From contig JAAUSP010000010.1 of assembly GCA_012032575.1 (NCBI GenBank), positions 1-34,190 of the forward strand: 34,190 nt of DNA, given 5' to 3'. The position numbers and the translations under genes are program-made. Below, in pieces: positions 33,804 to 34,190 of the stretch. The first letter of the stretch is position 1. Each line of letters begins with the position of its first letter. The notes under the pieces were generated by a model that ran no database searches, was not told the origin of the DNA, and saw nothing but the letters and a program-made list of their open reading frames with translations. This DNA is from Anaerolineales bacterium (GTDB lineage Bacteria; Chloroflexota; Anaerolineae; 4572-78; J111).

Positions 33804-33860
33804 CGAATGGCGAATAGGCGAATGGCGAACGAGGAATTGAATTCGCCATTCGCCATTCGT
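33804..33860. repeat. Inverted repeat of CGAATGG units between MBL and murA
   Basis: Three to four tandem GGCGAATGGCGAA words (33803-33830) face ATTCGCCATTCGCCATTCG (33841-33859) across a short AATTGAATTC centre. It lies exactly between two convergent gene ends. Confidence 0.8.
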
Positions 33861-34190
33861 TTAGTCGCTGACCCGTTTAATCTTTGCCCCCAGTTCCAAC
33901 AATTTACCCTCGATGTTTTCATAGCCCCGGTCTATCTGGCCGATGTTGTGAATCACGGTCTGGCCCTCGGCGCAGAGGGCGGCGATGAGCAGAGCAATGC
34001 CGGCGCGGATGTCGGGGCTGGAGATGCCCTGGCGGTCGCCGCGCAGGGTGCTGGGGCCTTGCACCACCGCCCGGTGGGGATCGCACAAAACAATGCGCGC
34101 GCCCATGCTGATCAGCCGGTCTACAAAGTACAGCCGGCTCTCGTACATTTTTCGTGAAACAGCACCGTGCCGGTAGCCTGGGTGGCAGCC
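33861..34190 (-). CDS. murA: UDP-N-acetylglucosamine 1-carboxyvinyltransferase, C-terminal part (partial, one frameshift)
   Basis: MurA carries out the first committed step of peptidoglycan synthesis, transferring enolpyruvate from PEP to UDP-GlcNAc. Only the last about 110 residues are in the window. Seen: [10 protein letters not shown] (upstream frame), [55 protein letters not shown], then [19 protein letters not shown]. All of these fit MurA C-termini. The frame breaks in an A5 run at 34149-34153; six As would join HEK to MYES. The gene extends beyond the right edge. Confidence 0.92.
   Translation of the reverse strand, partial: GCHPGYRHGAVSRKMYESRLYFVDRLISMGARIVLCDPHRAVVQGPSTLRGDRQGISSPDIRAGIALLIAALCAEGQTVIHNIGQIDRGYENIEGKLLELGAKIKRVSD

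Overview
The window reads as a chromosomal contig from an uncultured, moderately GC-rich bacterium, most likely a Chloroflexota (Anaerolineae-like) organism. This rests on gene style only: Thr/Pro/Glu-rich linkers, a double-FHA ABC exporter, a stand-alone effector-associated-domain protein, and very repeat-rich intergenic spaces. No rRNA, tRNA or CRISPR array was seen, and taxonomy was not tested.

Layout. Positions 1-5743 (minus) are a catabolic/uptake operon: hydantoinase/oxoprolinase A (hyuA) and B (hyuB), a lipoprotein substrate-binding protein, and the first codons of a dipeptide-type ABC permease. Positions 5.76-7.13 kb hold only decayed coding fragments. An IS element (7129-8617, NF041680-type DDE transposase, 15-bp terminal repeats) follows, and it cuts off the end of a RelE/ParE toxin gene whose antitoxin lies just upstream. 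After a secreted PHB-depolymerase-type esterase (minus) comes a plus-strand block: an effector-associated-domain protein, an antitoxin-like gene that has lost its toxin, a zinc-ribbon/FHA/FHA/ABC exporter and a doubly anchored subtilisin-like protease. Housekeeping genes follow: an SDR oxidoreductase and NADP isocitrate dehydrogenase, then (minus) an orphan HicB, a DUF457-like membrane hydrolase, a ChlI-type AAA+ ATPase, an Amidase_2-LysM wall amidase and a 37-aa membrane peptide.

Positions 23.3-28.7 kb (plus) carry a stand-alone E2 acyltransferase and a two-gene molybdenum hydroxylase (FAD subunit plus a fused FeS/Mo-cofactor subunit) of the YgfM/XdhD type. In the fused subunit all eight [2Fe-2S] cysteine ligands are replaced, while the Mo-cofactor part keeps its catalytic Glu. 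Then come a visibly more AT-rich insert (EamA-type transporter, DUF4160, DUF2442), a broken TVP38/DedA-like membrane gene, a NicO nickel/cobalt exporter with an EF-hand and a His-rich loop (minus), a metallo-beta-lactamase-fold hydrolase, and the 3' end of murA (minus) at the right edge.

Two window-wide patterns stand out. First, about a dozen single-base frameshifts break otherwise well-conserved genes, several at homopolymers, which suggests an error-prone assembly more than real decay. Second, at least seven gene ends carry inverted repeats whose arms are themselves short imperfect tandem repeats. These differ in sequence from site to site but share one architecture. They are joined by a separate family of TGTCAT...ATGACA palindromic elements, one of which is nested inside another.
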